A stretch of 64,000 nt of DNA from Entomortierella parvispora (lineage: Eukaryota > Mortierellomycota > Mortierellomycetes > Mortierellales > Mortierellaceae). The notes beneath the pieces were generated by a model that worked only from the letters and a program-made list of their open reading frames with translations, ran no database searches and was not told the DNA's origin. Made by a program: the position numbers and the translations under genes. How positions within the stretch are numbered: position 1 is the first letter of the stretch; each line of letters opens with the position of its first letter. The DNA is taken from assembly GCA_963573315.1 (NCBI GenBank), contig OY752150.1:1860001-1924000 (forward strand). Reading direction: 5' to 3'. Positions 63,665 to 64,000 of the stretch are shown here, piece after piece.

Positions 63665-64000
63665 CTACAACTGTTTGTGTTTTTTCCTCAAGTCCTCTCG
63701 AATGAAGTTGATCGTTTTATCTTTGTAAGTGACCCCCAGTGTTGCAATAATCGACTCGACAGGAACTTCATCCTTCTTTGCCATGGCCTCGATGATGTCT
63801 ACAAGCTGACTTCGCCTCTGCAGAGCCTTTTTGCGCGCTTGAGTGTAAGGATAAGCTGGATCATTCTTCTTTGCGTCTGCAATTGGGCCATGATACTCGG
63901 CCCAGAGAACACGAAGGGTCAGGTTTTTGTTATCGGCAAGCATTAGATATCCTTTAGTGGAAGGATCAGAAGAATTAAGAGGCGAGTGAGTCAAGTTTTG
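63665..64000 (-). CDS. Partial gene at the right edge, possible GCR1_C-like domain
   Basis: The minus-strand frame is open from the window edge to the stop at 63665, with no ATG, so the 5' part is outside. The visible 111 residues include LTLRVLWAEYHGPIADAKKN, ARKKALQRRSQLVDIIEAMA, and a basic end (FIREDLRKKHKQL). The LW-E-x-G...RRxxLVDxI spacing recalls the GCR1_C DNA-binding domain, which is frequent in expanded fungal families, but the match is by memory only. It may be a transcription-factor-like or recombinase-associated protein. Confidence 0.5.
   Translation of the reverse strand, partial: QNLTHSPLNSSDPSTKGYLMLADNKNLTLRVLWAEYHGPIADAKKNDPAYPYTQARKKALQRRSQLVDIIEAMAKKDEVPVESIIATLGVTYKDKTINFIREDLRKKHKQL

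Overview
The window looks like nuclear DNA of an early-diverging fungus, most likely Mortierellomycota (Mortierella/Linnemannia-like). Short GT-AG introns (about 80-280 bp) interrupt most genes. The gene content also fits: a CotH-family secreted protein, an M13 metallopeptidase, a berberine-bridge-type oxidase, several small secreted proteins, a long 28-residue leucine-rich-repeat protein, and many degraded transposons. No tRNA, rRNA or CRISPR array was recognised. Exon joins were worked out by hand from splice sites and codon phase; no search was run.

Layout. 1-7 kb: a decayed short-chain dehydrogenase copy, a CotH gene and a six-exon M13 peptidase. 7.7-14.3 kb: a Tc1/mariner-IS630 element and, 12 bp further on, a 4.65-kb hAT element with an intron-containing transposase whose N-terminus is Gln-rich. 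14.4-16.9 kb: a GNAT acetyltransferase and a small secreted protein. 17-24.4 kb: about 7 kb without a gene I can defend, holding one copy of a 0.5-kb repeat. 24.4-33.4 kb: a 547-residue secreted protein, two adjacent inverted-repeat elements (MITE-like), a xanthine/uracil-type permease and two small secreted cysteine-containing proteins. 33.7-42.5 kb: decayed DNA with an inverted second copy of the dehydrogenase segment, the second copy of the 0.5-kb repeat, a LINE tail, a deleted Ty3/gypsy chromovirus with a 41-bp minisatellite, and unidentified fragments. 42.6-49.2 kb: an amino-acid permease, a secreted-protein gene with one in-frame stop, and a FAD-linked oxidase. 49.5-50.8 kb: a foldback element with 304-bp arms; the same host sequence occurs without the insert at 60.2 kb.

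The most interesting region is 51.3-60.2 kb. Matching short inverted termini bound about 8.9 kb. Inside is a 13-exon reading of about 1,660 residues. It joins a disordered N-terminus with SR-like heptad repeats, a GCM/FLYWCH-like zinc finger, a Mutator-like (MULE) transposase core, an AT-hook, a cysteine-protease-like domain and a C-terminal zinc cluster. Twelve introns keep phase, seven consecutive exons are phase-2 symmetric, and a single one-nucleotide frame change interrupts the reading. A second, unidentified gene lies upstream on the same strand. This is my best candidate for an undescribed system.

Functionally, the ordinary genes suggest secretion and nutrient scavenging: a secreted peptidase and oxidase, purine/pyrimidine and amino-acid import, and small secreted proteins. 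I see no operon-like pathway. The right edge carries a 15-unit LRR gene and the start of another gene.
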